NCBI GenBank assembly: GCA_030148725.1
Contig: JASBSU010000027.1
Span: 1 to 62,811 of the forward strand
Length of the DNA: 62,811 nucleotides
Source: Hyphomicrobium sp.
GTDB lineage: Bacteria > Pseudomonadota > Alphaproteobacteria > Rhizobiales > Hyphomicrobiaceae
Direction: 5' to 3'
Shown piece after piece: positions 37,180 to 46,306 of this stretch. A program made the translations under genes and the position numbers. Below the pieces are notes generated by a model that had not been told where the DNA came from, searched no databases, and was given only the letters and a program-made list of their open reading frames with translations. Positions within the stretch are counted from its first letter, which is position 1. Every line of letters starts with the position of its first letter.

Positions 37180-37388
37180 GGCGCGCCACTGCAAGGCTGC
37201 CTCATTGCGGCCGTCTCGATCTGGTGGACGTTTTTGTTAACCGTGCGATGAGATCGACACGGTACTTTTCGTCAGACTCCGCTTTGGCCGTGCTGCGAGC
37301 ATTTCCGTCACACTTGCTGGCAGGGGCGCGAAGCGCTTAATCATTCGTTCGTGGTTGCCGGTACCATCCGGCGCAAGAGGGGCACTGA

Positions 37389-38681
37389 ATGGATCGCATC
37401 AAGATCATTGGCGGCGGAAAGCTCGAGGGCACCATCCCGATTTCCGGCGCCAAGAACGCTGCCCTTCCTTTGATGATCGCCAGCCTGCTGACGCCGGACC
37501 GGCTCACGCTGAAGAACGTGCCCAATCTGGCGGACGTAAATCTGCTGGCCCGCATCCTGCGCAATCACGGTGTCGATCTTGCCGTCGATGGCAAGCGTCC
37601 CGGCCCCGCGCAGCACATCGGCGAGACGTTCCATCTGTCGGCCCGCGACATCGTCGATACGGTTGCGCCCTACGAGATGGTGTCGCGCATGCGCGCGAGC
37701 TTCTGGGTGCTGGGTCCTTTGCTTGCCCGCTGCGGACAGGCCAAGGTTTCGCTGCCGGGCGGTTGCGCCATCGGCACGCGTCCGGTCGACCTGCACCTTT
37801 CGGGTCTGAAAGAGCTCGGCGCCGAGATCGAGATCGAAGCCGGCTACGTCATCGCCAAGGCGAAGGGCGGCTATTTGCGCGGCGGCAAGGTCGTGTTCCC
37901 GAAGGTGTCGGTCGGCGCGACGCACAACGTTCTGCTGGCTTCGGCGCTGGCACGCGGCGAGACGGTGATCGAGAACGCGGCGCGTGAGCCGGAGATCGGC
38001 GACGTCGCGGAATGCCTCGTGAAGATGGGCGCCAAGATCGAAGGTATCGGCACGTCGACGCTGCGCATCCAGGGCGCGGACCGATTGGAAGGCTCGGTGC
38101 ACTCGGTGCTCGCCGATCGTATCGAGACCGGGACGTTCGCGATGGCCGTTGCGGCGACGGGCGGTGACGTGACGCTGGAAGGCGCGCGGCCGGAGTTGCT
38201 GAAGACAGCGCTCGATACGCTCGCGAAAACGGGCGCCGAGATCATCGAGACCAACAGCGGCATTCGCATCAAGCGCAACGGGCATGGCGTCGAGCCAGTG
38301 TCCGTGGAGACGCAGCCGTTCCCGGGCTTCCCCACCGACCTGCAGGCGCAGTTCATGGCACTCATGACAATGGCCAAGGGCACGAGCGTCATTCGCGAGA
38401 CGATCTTCGAGAACCGCTTCATGCACGTGCAGGAGCTGGCGCGCCTTGGCGCGGACATTCAGCTGCACGGCGATACGGCGACCATCAAGGGCGTCAAAGG
38501 GCTGACCGGCGCTCCGGTAATGGCGACGGATCTGCGCGCCTCGGTGTCGCTCGTCATCGCGGCGCTGATGGCCGAGGGCGAGACGATGATCAATCGCGTC
38601 TATCATCTTGACCGCGGCTTCGAGCAGCTCGAGCAGAAGTTGTCGCGCTGCGGCGCCCAGATCGAAAGATTGACTGGTTAA
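37389..38681 (+). CDS. murA: UDP-N-acetylglucosamine 1-carboxyvinyltransferase
   Basis: First committed step of peptidoglycan synthesis: adds enolpyruvate from PEP to UDP-GlcNAc. The 430-residue product has K22 in [11 protein letters not shown] and the active-site cysteine C126 in [14 protein letters not shown] (the residue attacked by fosfomycin). It heads a conserved group continuing with DUF2948, hisD and UPF0262 genes, although two small exported protein genes lie between. Confidence 0.97.
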   Translation: MDRIKIIGGGKLEGTIPISGAKNAALPLMIASLLTPDRLTLKNVPNLADVNLLARILRNHGVDLAVDGKRPGPAQHIGETFHLSARDIVDTVAPYEMVSRMRASFWVLGPLLARCGQAKVSLPGGCAIGTRPVDLHLSGLKELGAEIEIEAGYVIAKAKGGYLRGGKVVFPKVSVGATHNVLLASALARGETVIENAAREPEIGDVAECLVKMGAKIEGIGTSTLRIQGADRLEGSVHSVLADRIETGTFAMAVAATGGDVTLEGARPELLKTALDTLAKTGAEIIETNSGIRIKRNGHGVEPVSVETQPFPGFPTDLQAQFMALMTMAKGTSVIRETIFENRFMHVQELARLGADIQLHGDTATIKGVKGLTGAPVMATDLRASVSLVIAALMAEGETMINRVYHLDRGFEQLEQKLSRCGAQIERLTG

Positions 38682-38742
38682 GGGTACGGACACGAGCTGA
38701 GAGAAGCTTGGTGTGCGGCCGGCCTTGCGCCCGTGCGGCTGC

Positions 38743-38759
38743 GCGGCCAAGAAGGCCGC
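38743..38759 (+). terminator. Possible hairpin terminator after murA
   Basis: GCGGCC-AAGAA-GGCCGC followed by TTGTGT. The stem is short and the T-tract poor. Confidence 0.35.
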
Positions 38760-38839
38760 TTGTGTCGCGCGGAACAGCGGCTGAGCTGGCTGGCAGCTAG
38801 ATAGTCCATCGACGCAACATTGCATCGATGGAGAGCCCC

Positions 38840-39100
38840 ATGAAAATAACGCTGACCCTCGCCGTTTTCGGCGCCTTCTTCGCCTGGGCCGCCCTATCGG
38901 CGGCGTTCGCCAAGGGTGGCGGCAAGGAATTCTTCTCGCAGGACTATCAGTTCAGCCAGCCCATGAAGGGCTATGAGGGCCAGGCGGGCAACTACTATTG
39001 CTCGTATCAACGCCTTCCCAATCGCGTCTGCACGACCGACGGAAGCGGCAATGAGCGCTGCCGCGTGAAGGGCTGGACGCTGCGCCAATATTGCTACTGA
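38840..39100 (+). CDS. Small exported Tyr/Cys-containing protein
   Basis: An 86-residue product with a signal peptide (MKITLTLAVFGAFFAWAALSAAFA). The mature part has four cysteines (NYYCSYQRLPNRVCTTDG, ERCRVKGWTLRQYCY) that could form two disulfides in the periplasm. GGAGAG lies upstream of the ATG. Function unknown. Confidence 0.7.
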   Translation: MKITLTLAVFGAFFAWAALSAAFAKGGGKEFFSQDYQFSQPMKGYEGQAGNYYCSYQRLPNRVCTTDGSGNERCRVKGWTLRQYCY

Positions 39101-39297
39101 CGCTCGCAAGGGGCACGGCGGCGTTTCCGCGCCGCCTGCCGCCCGAAAGGCGGGCGCTGATGCAACTCAGGCCCGCTTCCTTATTCCGCACATGGTTTTG
39201 GCCAAATCACGTGGTTGTTTCAGACGGAACAGCCGCCGGTGCCGCGTTCTCCTAGCTGTATGGCCGACGCCCGCATTGGATGACGAGCAAAGACAAA

Positions 39298-39447
39298 ATG
39301 CAGACGCAGATACTAAAGGTCGCCATGATGGCCGCGTTGCTGGCCTGCGCCATAGGCATCGCAGCGTTTGCGCGCGGCGCCTATGAGTATTCCGCCCGCG
39401 TCGCCGCCGAGGGGCATGGTTCGGCAGCCCCTGCCAACATCCGCTAA
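39298..39447 (+). CDS. 49-residue membrane-anchored or exported peptide
   Basis: Short frame MQTQILKVAMMAALLACAIGIAAFARGAYEYSARVAAEGHGSAAPANIR: a single hydrophobic segment with a short polar tail. It overlaps the convergent DUF6494 gene's stop by four bases. The ribosome site is weak, so the call rests on composition. Confidence 0.45.
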   Translation: MQTQILKVAMMAALLACAIGIAAFARGAYEYSARVAAEGHGSAAPANIR

Positions 39448-39638
39448 CCGAGGTCGATCACGCCGTCGACTTGATGACGCAAGTCGGTGCCCTCCGCGGT
39501 CAGGACCATTCTGACGTGCAGCTTGCCGTTTCCGGACAGGTCCTGCTCGCGGACCACGCGCTCGATCTCCTGCTGGGACGAGATGCCGACCTCCTTCAGG
39601 AACCGGCGAAGCGACAGGTTGAACTTTTCGTTTTCCAT
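39444..39638 (-). CDS. DUF6494-type small protein
   Basis: A 64-residue protein: MENEKFNLSLRRFLKEVGISSQQEIERVVREQDLSGNGKLHVRMVLTAEGTDLRHQVDGVIDLG. The LRRFLKEVGISSQQEIE helix and the C-terminal strand pair ending DGxIxLG resemble the DUF6494 family, small proteins with a histone-like RFLK...SQ..IE pattern. Function unknown. Confidence 0.65.
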   Translation of the reverse strand: MENEKFNLSLRRFLKEVGISSQQEIERVVREQDLSGNGKLHVRMVLTAEGTDLRHQVDGVIDLG

Positions 39639-39827
39639 GGGTGCCTCCAGGTTGGGCAGAACCGCCGTTTGCGAGTTTAGGCACCGTTCGCCGTCCGGAC
39701 CAAGGGCGCTGCGATAGGCCGCTGGGGTGCCCGGAGGCCGGCTCGGTTGCACGCCTCAAGCTGCGCCGCTATCACCTTCCTGAACATCTTGGCCGCAGCG
39801 GTCGTTAAAGGCGCCTGGAAAGCCGGC

Positions 39828-40268
39828 ATGGAAGAACTGAAGCTGATTGCGCTCGATCCGGAAGATCTGCGCGTGCTGTCCTGTCATCTGCAGGACGCCG
39901 TGCTGCGGGTCGGCGAGATGGCTTACCTCAAGTCGGAGATGCGGTTCGCGGCGATCGCGAACCGCTTCGATTGGGAGGGCGCCGTCAAGCAGGAGGATCG
40001 CGACTTCCAGCGCCGGCGGTCCGGATTGCGTTTTGAGAAGGTGACCGGTGCTCGCGTGCAGGGCATAGACCTCGGTCAGAAAGACCAGGTTCTTCTGCTG
40101 CTGGCCGTGACGTTCGAACCCGGCGATGAGCCGTCGGGCGCGGTGACGCTGCACTTTGCAGGCGGCGCTGCTGTGCGGCTCGAGGTCGAGTGCATCGAAG
40201 CGGAACTGCGCGACCTCGGGGCCGCCTGGGGAACCCGCACCAAGCCTGCGCACGCGGTCGACGACTGA
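39828..40268 (+). CDS. DUF2948 family protein
   Basis: A 146-residue protein starting MEELKLIALDPEDLRVLSCHLQDAVLRVGEM, matching DUF2948, an alphaproteobacterial family found upstream of hisD. It continues with EMRFAAIANRFDWE and a beta-rich C-terminal half. Role unknown; the constant neighbourhood (murA, hisD, UPF0262) suggests housekeeping. Confidence 0.82.
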   Translation: MEELKLIALDPEDLRVLSCHLQDAVLRVGEMAYLKSEMRFAAIANRFDWEGAVKQEDRDFQRRRSGLRFEKVTGARVQGIDLGQKDQVLLLLAVTFEPGDEPSGAVTLHFAGGAAVRLEVECIEAELRDLGAAWGTRTKPAHAVDD

Positions 40269-40312
40269 GCGAATTTTTCCTCCAGGAGACGGCCAGACGG
40301 CCGATAGTGATA

Positions 40313-41623
40313 ATGCCGAAATGGCTGCAGACGCGCGACCCCAGCTTCAAGGCTGCGTTCGAGGCATTCCTGGGGGAGAAGCGGGAATCCTCGCAGGATG
40401 TCGGTGACGCAGTTGCCGCCATTCTCGCCGACGTGCGCACGCGCGGCGATGAAGCCCTGACCGAGTTGTCGAAAAAGTTCGATCGTGTCGATCTCGACAA
40501 GCTCGGGATACGGGTCAGCCGGGCGGAGATGGAAAGCGCCCGTGCTGTCTGCAGTGCAGAGACGCTGGAAGCGCTGCAGATCGCGGCAAACCGCATCGCC
40601 GAACACCACGAGCGCCAGCTTCCAATGAACGAGCGCTACACCGACGCGCTGGGCGTAGAGCTCGGCTGGCGCTGGACGGCGGTCGAGTCGGTCGGTCTTT
40701 ATGTGCCGGGCGGTCTCGCTTCGTACCCAAGCTCGGTGCTGATGAATGCGATCCCGGCGAAGGTGGCCGGCGTTCCGCGCATGGTGATGGTGGTGCCGTC
40801 GCCGAACGGCGAGCTCAATCCGCTGGTGCTCGCCGCCGCGGAGCTTGCCGGTATCGAAGAGGTGTATCGCATCGGCGGCGCGCAGGCGGTGGGCGCCCTC
40901 GCATACGGCACGGAGACGATCGCGCCGGTGGTGAAGATCGTCGGTCCGGGCAATGCGTACGTCGCGGCCGCCAAGCGACTGGTGTTCGGTACGGTCGGGA
41001 TCGACAGCATTGCGGGCCCGTCCGAGGTTCTGGTAATCGCCGACAAGCACAACAATCCCGACTGGATCGCGGCCGACCTTCTGGCACAGGCCGAGCACGA
41101 TACGGCCGCGCAGTCGATCCTGATGACGGACGATGCCGCGTTCGGCCGGGCCGTGGAGGCGTCGGTTGCGCGCCAGCTGAAAACGCTGCCGCGCGGCAAT
41201 ATCGCGGGCGAAAGCTGGAATGTTTTCGGAGCGATCATCGAATTGGCTTCGCTCGACGAGGCGCCGGCTTTGGCCGATCGTATTGCTGCCGAGCATCTCG
41301 AGATCGCAACTCAGGATGCGGAGGCGCTGAGCGATCGCATCCGCAACGCCGGGGCGATCTTCCTCGGCTCGCAGACTCCAGAGATGATCGGTGACTACAT
41401 GGCCGGCTCCAATCACGTGCTGCCGACTTCGCGCACGGCCCGGTTCTCGTCGGGTCTCGGTGTGCTCGACTTCATGAAGCGCACCTCGCTTCTGAAGCTC
41501 GACAGCAAAGCCCTCGCTGCTCTCGCCGGACCCGCCATGGCGCTGGCACGTGCCGAGGGTCTGGAAGCGCACCGGCTCTCCGCGGATATCCGCCTTGCAA
41601 CGCCGTCCGGATCAAGCTCATGA
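40313..41623 (+). CDS. hisD: Histidinol dehydrogenase
   Basis: Last two steps of histidine synthesis, L-histidinol to L-histidine with two NAD+. The 436-residue product has GLYVPGG, IPAKVAGVPRMVMVVPSP, RIGGAQAVGALAYGTETI, GPGNAYVAAAKR and AGPSEVLVIAD, the zinc/substrate histidine in the AEHLEIAT region and GSNHVLPTSRTARFSSGL. The ATG followed by PKWLQ is chosen, but a GTG six bases earlier is also possible. It overlaps the next gene by ATGA. Confidence 0.96.
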   Translation: MPKWLQTRDPSFKAAFEAFLGEKRESSQDVGDAVAAILADVRTRGDEALTELSKKFDRVDLDKLGIRVSRAEMESARAVCSAETLEALQIAANRIAEHHERQLPMNERYTDALGVELGWRWTAVESVGLYVPGGLASYPSSVLMNAIPAKVAGVPRMVMVVPSPNGELNPLVLAAAELAGIEEVYRIGGAQAVGALAYGTETIAPVVKIVGPGNAYVAAAKRLVFGTVGIDSIAGPSEVLVIADKHNNPDWIAADLLAQAEHDTAAQSILMTDDAAFGRAVEASVARQLKTLPRGNIAGESWNVFGAIIELASLDEAPALADRIAAEHLEIATQDAEALSDRIRNAGAIFLGSQTPEMIGDYMAGSNHVLPTSRTARFSSGLGVLDFMKRTSLLKLDSKALAALAGPAMALARAEGLEAHRLSADIRLATPSGSSS

Positions 41624-42117
41624 GCGAAGCAGACGCGCCGACGCCGTTGCCGAAATCCAGGCTGGTCGCCATCACGCTCGATGAGAAGTCGACGGCGACG
41701 ACGAACTCGAACATCGAGCACGAGCGCGAGGTTGCCATCTTCGACATCATCGAGGGCAATGCGTTCGCTCTCGAAGGCCGCGACGACGGGCCTTACAAGC
41801 TCAACCTCGCGCTGGCGGACGATCGGCTCGTGCTGGCGGTGAGCAGCGAGAACGATGAGCCGATCGTCACGCACATGCTGTCGCTGACGCCGCTGAAGCG
41901 GATCATGAAGGACTACTTCCTGATCTGCGAGAGCTACTACGAGGCGATCCGCACCGCGCCGCCGTCGCGCATCCAAGCCATCGACATGGGGCGCCGTGGC
42001 CTGCACGACGAAGGCAGTCGTACGCTGCTCGATCGACTTGCCGGCAAAGTCACTGTCGACCTCGATACTGCTCGCCGGCTGTTCACGCTGATCTGCGCGC
42101 TACACTGGAAGGGGTAG
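41620..42117 (+). CDS. UPF0262 family protein
   Basis: A 165-residue protein with the UPF0262 hallmarks IEHEREVAIFDIIEGNAFAL, GPYKLNLALADDRLVLAV and LTPLKRIMKDYFLICESYYEAIRTAPPSRIQAIDMGRRGLHDEGS. It is restricted mostly to alphaproteobacteria and regularly follows hisD. It is translationally coupled to hisD by ATGA. Function unknown. Confidence 0.9.
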   Translation: MSEADAPTPLPKSRLVAITLDEKSTATTNSNIEHEREVAIFDIIEGNAFALEGRDDGPYKLNLALADDRLVLAVSSENDEPIVTHMLSLTPLKRIMKDYFLICESYYEAIRTAPPSRIQAIDMGRRGLHDEGSRTLLDRLAGKVTVDLDTARRLFTLICALHWKG

Positions 42118-42122
42118 CAGCC

Positions 42123-42644
42123 ATGTCTCGCGACGTCGCGAGCGGCTTTCAGGTTGCGGTGGGCGATCAGTCGCCGGGCAGCGTGGGTGTGTCGTCGCGC
42201 GAGCTTCCCGGCGCCGTCCTCTTTGCCTGCACCACGAACGCGGTGCGCTCGGTGATGGCCGCGGCGATCCTGCGGCATCTGGCCGGCAAGCGCACTTATG
42301 TCGCTTCGGCTGGCGTGCGGGCCGGGACGCCGGATCCGTTCGTGACGGTGGTCATGGACGAGATCGGCATCGACGTGTCGAAGCACATGCCGAACACGCT
42401 GCAGGATCTGCACGATGCGTCGTTCGATCTCATCATCACGCTATCGCCGGAAGCGCATCACCAGGCGCTCGAGTTCACGCGCACGATGGCGGTCGATGTG
42501 GAATACTGGCCGACGATCGATGCCACGGTGATGGTCGGCCAGGGCACGCGCGAACAGACGCTCATGCACTATCGCGAGGTGCGCGATCGCCTGTTCCAGC
42601 GTATTCGGCAGCGGTTTGGTCTCGAGGGCGGACCGACGGTCTAG
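42123..42644 (+). CDS. Low-molecular-weight phosphatase family protein
   Basis: A 173-residue protein with the phosphatase P-loop FACTTNAVRSVMA (C-x5-R-S) and the FDLIITLSPEAHHQALEF region; WPTIDAT stands at the position of the DP loop. Homologues are annotated as LMW protein-tyrosine phosphatase or arsenate reductase. The N-terminal 30 residues are an extension before the domain. It follows UPF0262 by 5 bases and is in the same operon. Confidence 0.87.
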   Translation: MSRDVASGFQVAVGDQSPGSVGVSSRELPGAVLFACTTNAVRSVMAAAILRHLAGKRTYVASAGVRAGTPDPFVTVVMDEIGIDVSKHMPNTLQDLHDASFDLIITLSPEAHHQALEFTRTMAVDVEYWPTIDATVMVGQGTREQTLMHYREVRDRLFQRIRQRFGLEGGPTV

Positions 42645-42662
42645 CGCCGCCGTGGTGTCCGC

Positions 42663-44003
42663 TCAGTCACTTTCGCGCACGATGTACCAGGCTTCCTGGG
42701 CTCCGATGCCTTTGATCTCGATGGGGCTGCGGGCTTCGCAGACGAACCGGTCGCCCAGCAAGGCATACGCGGTCGGACAGATCAGGATGCGGCCCGGTGA
42801 CGACTGGCCTTCGAGGCGGCTGGCGAGGTTCACAGGGTCGCCCCAGACATCGTAGCTGAATTTCTTGGTGCCGATGACGCCGGCCATGACGGGCCCCGAG
42901 GCCATGCCGATGCGCAGGCTGATGGCGATGCCGTTCTCGGCGCGCAGGCGCTCCACGGTCGCGAGCATGTCGAGGCCCATGCGTGCGAGGCGCACGGCAT
43001 GATCAGGTGCAGGATCGGGCAGGCCGGCTACCACCATGTAGGCGTCGCCGATGGTTTTGATCTTCTCGACGCCGTTGCGGACCGCGAGCGCGTCGAACTC
43101 GGAAACGATGCGGCTCAGCATCTCGACGGTCGCGTGGGCGCCCATGCGGCGCGCCAGTGCGACAAAGCCGGAGATGTCGGCGAACATCACCGATGCTTCA
43201 TCGACGCCGTCGGCGATGAGGGCGCCCGGGCTTGCCTTGAGACGCTCAACAATAGGATCGGGCAGCACGTTGCGCAGCACCGCGTCGGTCTCGGCCTTAG
43301 CCTGTTCGGCGAGGCTGAAGGCGTAGTAGACCGAGGCGCCGATGAGTGCGAACGTGGTGATGGCGCCCTGCGTATAGAGCGAATCCATCATTGCCTGCTG
43401 GTCCGGAGAGACCGCGCCGCTCACCGGGAAGCTGTACCAGACATAGAGATGCAGGATCACGGCGAGCAGTATCACGCCAATGACCAGCCAAATGCGCTCC
43501 AAACCGAAGAACACGAACGCGGCGGCGGCGGCGATGAGGTATTGCAGGTGGCCGCCGCCTTCCCGGCTGAAGAAGCTCGCGAAGCCGATGAGCGCGGCAT
43601 ACTCGACGCCGACGAGCAGCAAGCCGCCCGCGATGTCGTTGATGCGGTGCGCGAACGGAACGAGCAGTACGAGCGCCACGATCATCAGGTTGAGATGCAC
43701 CATCGGCGCAAACTGCGCATAATCGGTGGCGGCCTGCTGGATCGCGTAGAGCAGCGTCGTCGTCGCGATGAGGTAGCACATCACGTTGAGGATCTTGAGG
43801 CGACGGCGAACGTCGGGCGGATACTGCGCGGTGCCGGCAGCCGCGAGGCGGCGCCCGTAGATGCGCAGCGTGCGTGCGACCGGGTTTTCGAAGACGGGTT
43901 TCAGAAATGGCGCTACGCGTGCGCGAAGGGCGCGGAGCATGGTCCGCAGGCGCAGGATGCCTGAAGGTTGATCAGACCGGGTGCGATCCGAGGGCGTCAG
44001 CAT
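42663..44003 (-). CDS. Membrane class III adenylate/guanylate cyclase
   Basis: A 446-residue protein with about six membrane segments (residues 70-220) and a C-terminal cyclase domain: MFADISGFVALARRMG gives the first metal Asp, EKIKTIGDAYMVVAG the dimer/metal region, and YDVWGDPVNLASRLEGQ the catalytic Asn/Arg region. It probably makes cAMP. It follows a Crp/Fnr regulator gene by 2 bases, so a cyclase with its receptor in one unit is plausible. Confidence 0.9.
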   Translation of the reverse strand: MLTPSDRTRSDQPSGILRLRTMLRALRARVAPFLKPVFENPVARTLRIYGRRLAAAGTAQYPPDVRRRLKILNVMCYLIATTTLLYAIQQAATDYAQFAPMVHLNLMIVALVLLVPFAHRINDIAGGLLLVGVEYAALIGFASFFSREGGGHLQYLIAAAAAFVFFGLERIWLVIGVILLAVILHLYVWYSFPVSGAVSPDQQAMMDSLYTQGAITTFALIGASVYYAFSLAEQAKAETDAVLRNVLPDPIVERLKASPGALIADGVDEASVMFADISGFVALARRMGAHATVEMLSRIVSEFDALAVRNGVEKIKTIGDAYMVVAGLPDPAPDHAVRLARMGLDMLATVERLRAENGIAISLRIGMASGPVMAGVIGTKKFSYDVWGDPVNLASRLEGQSSPGRILICPTAYALLGDRFVCEARSPIEIKGIGAQEAWYIVRESD

Positions 44004-44005
44004 TT

Positions 44006-44704
44006 CTATTCAGCGCCGGCAATCGCCTGCAGCTCTTCGAGGTCGCAGATGATGCGGGCGCCGCTTCGCTCGAGAGCGCCGCTCGTCTCCAGCATCGACA
44101 ACGCGGTGTTGACCTTCGGCCGGCTGGCGCCAATGAGCAGGGCAAGCTCGCTCTGGGACATCGGCAGCTCGATGGTGACGCGGCCTTCTTTCGTGTCAGG
44201 AGCCTTGGTGCGCGCAGCGGCGAGGAAGAAACGGGCAAGGCGGCCTTCGATCGGGTAGAGGGCGATGGCCTCCAGCTGCTGGTCCGCCTCGCGGATGCGC
44301 GAGCACAGAAAGCGCACCGCCGCCTCGGCAACGTGGGGCTGGGTTTCCATCAGGCGCTTGAAGGCGGGTTTGGAGAGGCTCAACGCCGTCACCTTGCCGA
44401 CTGCCGTGGCGTCGGCGGAGCGTGGCCCACCGTCGAGCATGGCAATCTCGCCAAAAACCGCGCCCGGCTCGGCATGGGCGAACGACAGCTCGCGGCCTTC
44501 TGCCGTCAGAACGGAGATGCGGACGCGGCCTGAAACGACAAGGTAAATCTCTCTGCCGGCGTCGCCGCGGGCGAATATCACCTGGCTGGGGTCGAAACTG
44601 ACCTCGCGCATCTCGTCGGCAATGGCGCGGCGGTCGGCTTCGTCGAGCGAGCCGAAAAGCGCCGTGCGGCCGAGCAGATCGACAATCGCGGACTTGGCAA
44701 TCAT
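44006..44704 (-). CDS. Crp/Fnr-family transcriptional regulator
   Basis: A 232-residue regulator with a cyclic-nucleotide-binding barrel (VSFDPSQVIFARGDAGREIYLVVSGRVRI, PGAVFGEIAMLDGGPRSADATAV) and a winged HTH (MSQSELALLIGASRPKVNTALSMLETSGALERSG). PGxxFGEIAML...R(S)A is the phosphate-binding cassette, so cAMP binding is likely; there are no Fnr-type iron-sulfur cysteines at the N-terminus. It is directly upstream of the cyclase gene. Confidence 0.92.
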   Translation of the reverse strand: MIAKSAIVDLLGRTALFGSLDEADRRAIADEMREVSFDPSQVIFARGDAGREIYLVVSGRVRISVLTAEGRELSFAHAEPGAVFGEIAMLDGGPRSADATAVGKVTALSLSKPAFKRLMETQPHVAEAAVRFLCSRIREADQQLEAIALYPIEGRLARFFLAAARTKAPDTKEGRVTIELPMSQSELALLIGASRPKVNTALSMLETSGALERSGARIICDLEELQAIAGAE

Positions 44705-44951
44705 GGTAGAAGCCCTTTCGGCCCCGCAACCGGGCGATTTATCGTGGAAAGCCACGCTTCTGGCAACGGGCGATTGGAGACTTGCTTTTCCAATGCCGCC
44801 TCTGCAATGTCAGTGTGTCCCGTAACAGTGCGTCAGCAACTGAAGAACGCAGATCGTTAGCCGCAACTTGGCGACGTCGCGAGACACGGTCAGTATCCGC
44901 CGGAACACTCCCGATCCGGCTTACCAGAAATCCCTCCAAGGTGACGTTTCG

Positions 44952-45695
44952 ATGATCGCCAAGGCTGCCTTTCTTACTGCGCTGAGCCGAACCGATACCC
45001 CGCGCCGCGAAACTCTGCGCCGGGAGCTTGCCCGCCAGAACGCCGGCCAGAGCGGTCAGGCGGCGCGGCCGACGCTCGTGCTGGCCAGCGCCAGCCCGCG
45101 GCGCCTCATGCTGCTTTCGCAGGTCGGGGTCGAGCCCGATGCCCTGCGCCCGTCGTCCATCGACGAATCGGCGCGGCGCGGGGAGATGCCTCGCGCCTAT
45201 GCAGCCCGCATCGCCCGCGCCAAGGCCGAAACGGCGCGCGATCAGATCGCCAACGACAAGGACATCGCCTCAGCGTACGTGCTGGCGGCCGATACCGTCG
45301 TCGCTGTCGGGCGGCGGATACTGATGAAGCCGTCGAACATCGAAGAAGCGGCGAACTGCTTGCAGCTTCTGTCGGGGCGCGCGCATCGGGTGCTGACCAG
45401 CGTCTGCCTGATCACGCCGGACGACCGCGTGCGCCATAAGCTCGTCGACACGCGGGTGCGCTTCAAGCATCTCACCCGCGAGGAGATCGAATCCTACATC
45501 GCGTCGCGCGAATGGCGCGGCAAGGCGGGCGGCTACGCGATCCAGGGCTTGGCTGGATGCTTCGTGCAGAAGATTGTCGGCTCGTACACGAGCGTCGTCG
45601 GGCTGCCGCTGACGGAAGTGGTGTCGATGCTGGTCGGAGAAGGCTTCCCGCTGCATTTCGCCTGGGTGCGCGCGGCCGAAATCGACCCAACCTGA
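44952..45695 (+). CDS. Maf family nucleotide pyrophosphatase
   Basis: House-cleaning enzyme that hydrolyses modified or non-canonical dNTPs/UTP. The domain begins TLVLASASPRRLMLLSQVGV and includes the metal/substrate AADTVVAVGRRILMKP and REWRGKAGGYAIQG. A 40-residue N-terminal extension precedes it, in which an ATG (followed by IAKAAFLTAL) is chosen as start. It is followed 21 bases later by yacG. Confidence 0.9.
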   Translation: MIAKAAFLTALSRTDTPRRETLRRELARQNAGQSGQAARPTLVLASASPRRLMLLSQVGVEPDALRPSSIDESARRGEMPRAYAARIARAKAETARDQIANDKDIASAYVLAADTVVAVGRRILMKPSNIEEAANCLQLLSGRAHRVLTSVCLITPDDRVRHKLVDTRVRFKHLTREEIESYIASREWRGKAGGYAIQGLAGCFVQKIVGSYTSVVGLPLTEVVSMLVGEGFPLHFAWVRAAEIDPT

Positions 45696-45716
45696 CGGCG
45701 GGGTTCTTAGCGTTCG

Positions 45717-45950
45717 ATGGCCAGCAACGATCAGAAGGGACCCCGTTCCGGCCGCTGTCCCATCTGCGGGGCGACGACCGAGCACGCCTTCCGGCCGTTC
45801 TGCTCCAAGCGTTGCCGGGACGTCGACCTCGCGCGGTGGCTCGGGCGTGGATACACCATTGCGGGTGGGTCAGTGGATGCCGACGAGGATGGCGACTCCC
45901 CTATCGCGGGCGATGAGCGGCCAGGGCGCCCTGACGATGACGGCGCTTAG
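45717..45950 (+). CDS. yacG: DNA gyrase inhibitor YacG
   Basis: A 77-residue zinc protein with C14-x2-C17 and C29-x3-C33 (CPICGATTEHAFRPFCSKRC), then the conserved RDVDLARWLGRGYTIAG. YacG homologues bind GyrB. It lies between maf and tRNA-Phe, as in many Hyphomicrobiales. Confidence 0.92.
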   Translation: MASNDQKGPRSGRCPICGATTEHAFRPFCSKRCRDVDLARWLGRGYTIAGGSVDADEDGDSPIAGDERPGRPDDDGA

Positions 45951-46040
45951 GTGCGCGGCCGGCGGAGCCTAGCCGGATCGGCGAGCTAAGCCTTGAAATC
46001 GCTCGGTGAAAGCTGCGCTCGAAAGTAGCTCGTTAAGCGC

Positions 46041-46069
46041 TGGACAGGGCGCGGGGGGCTCACTATAAC
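46041..46069 (+). promoter_or_regulatory. Sigma70 promoter of tRNA-Phe, now pointing into island 2
   Basis: TGGACA, exactly 17 bases, TATAAC: four of six and five of six consensus positions are close to ideal for a stable-RNA promoter. The expected start is about 37 bases before the tRNA 5' end. Since the tRNA is broken here, this promoter reads into the island and its integrase gene. Confidence 0.7.
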
Positions 46070-46112
46070 GGCCGGGCTCTGACGCCCCAGGGGTTCTTCG
46101 CTCAGAGCATAT

Positions 46113-46152
46113 GCCCAGGTAGCTCAGTTGGTAGAGCACGTGACTGAAAATC
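46113..46152 (+). pseudogene. Orphaned 5' half of tRNA-Phe(GAA), left end of island 2
   Basis: GCCCAGGTAGCTCAGTTGGT and onward through the anticodon loop CTGAAAA match tRNA-Phe bases 1-40. The sequence then changes to TTTTCTGAGG and no 3' half follows. The intact gene is expected at the island's right end, outside the window. Confidence 0.88.
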
Positions 46153-46166
46153 TTTTCTGAGGCCTC

Positions 46167-46184
46167 GCCATGGCTCACCATGGC
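46167..46184. repeat. Dyad GCCATGG-CTCA-CCATGGC near island 2 left end
   Basis: A perfect 7-bp inverted repeat with a 4-base loop, 15 bases inside the island. A near-identical 18-mer, GCCATGTCTCACCATGGG, occurs in direct orientation at 47967-47984, just after the AlpA-like gene. Integrase arm or excisionase binding is possible. Confidence 0.5.
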
Positions 46185-46306
46185 GGTTCAACGGTCCAGA
46201 AAATGTCACGGCAGATCAACGGGTTCTAGCCTTCGTCTTCCTTTTACGTCTCCATAGGTGTCCACCTCAAGCCGTGCCCATTTGGGCACCTATAGGGCAC
46301 CTACTT

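Noticed and set aside
37341-38825. A 494-codon minus-strand frame opposite murA
   Set aside because: Shadow of murA codon bias; Arg/His/Asp-rich with no recognisable domain.
42999-43964. Plus-strand frame of 321 codons opposite the cyclase gene
   Set aside because: Shadow coding; the minus strand encodes clear cyclase motifs.
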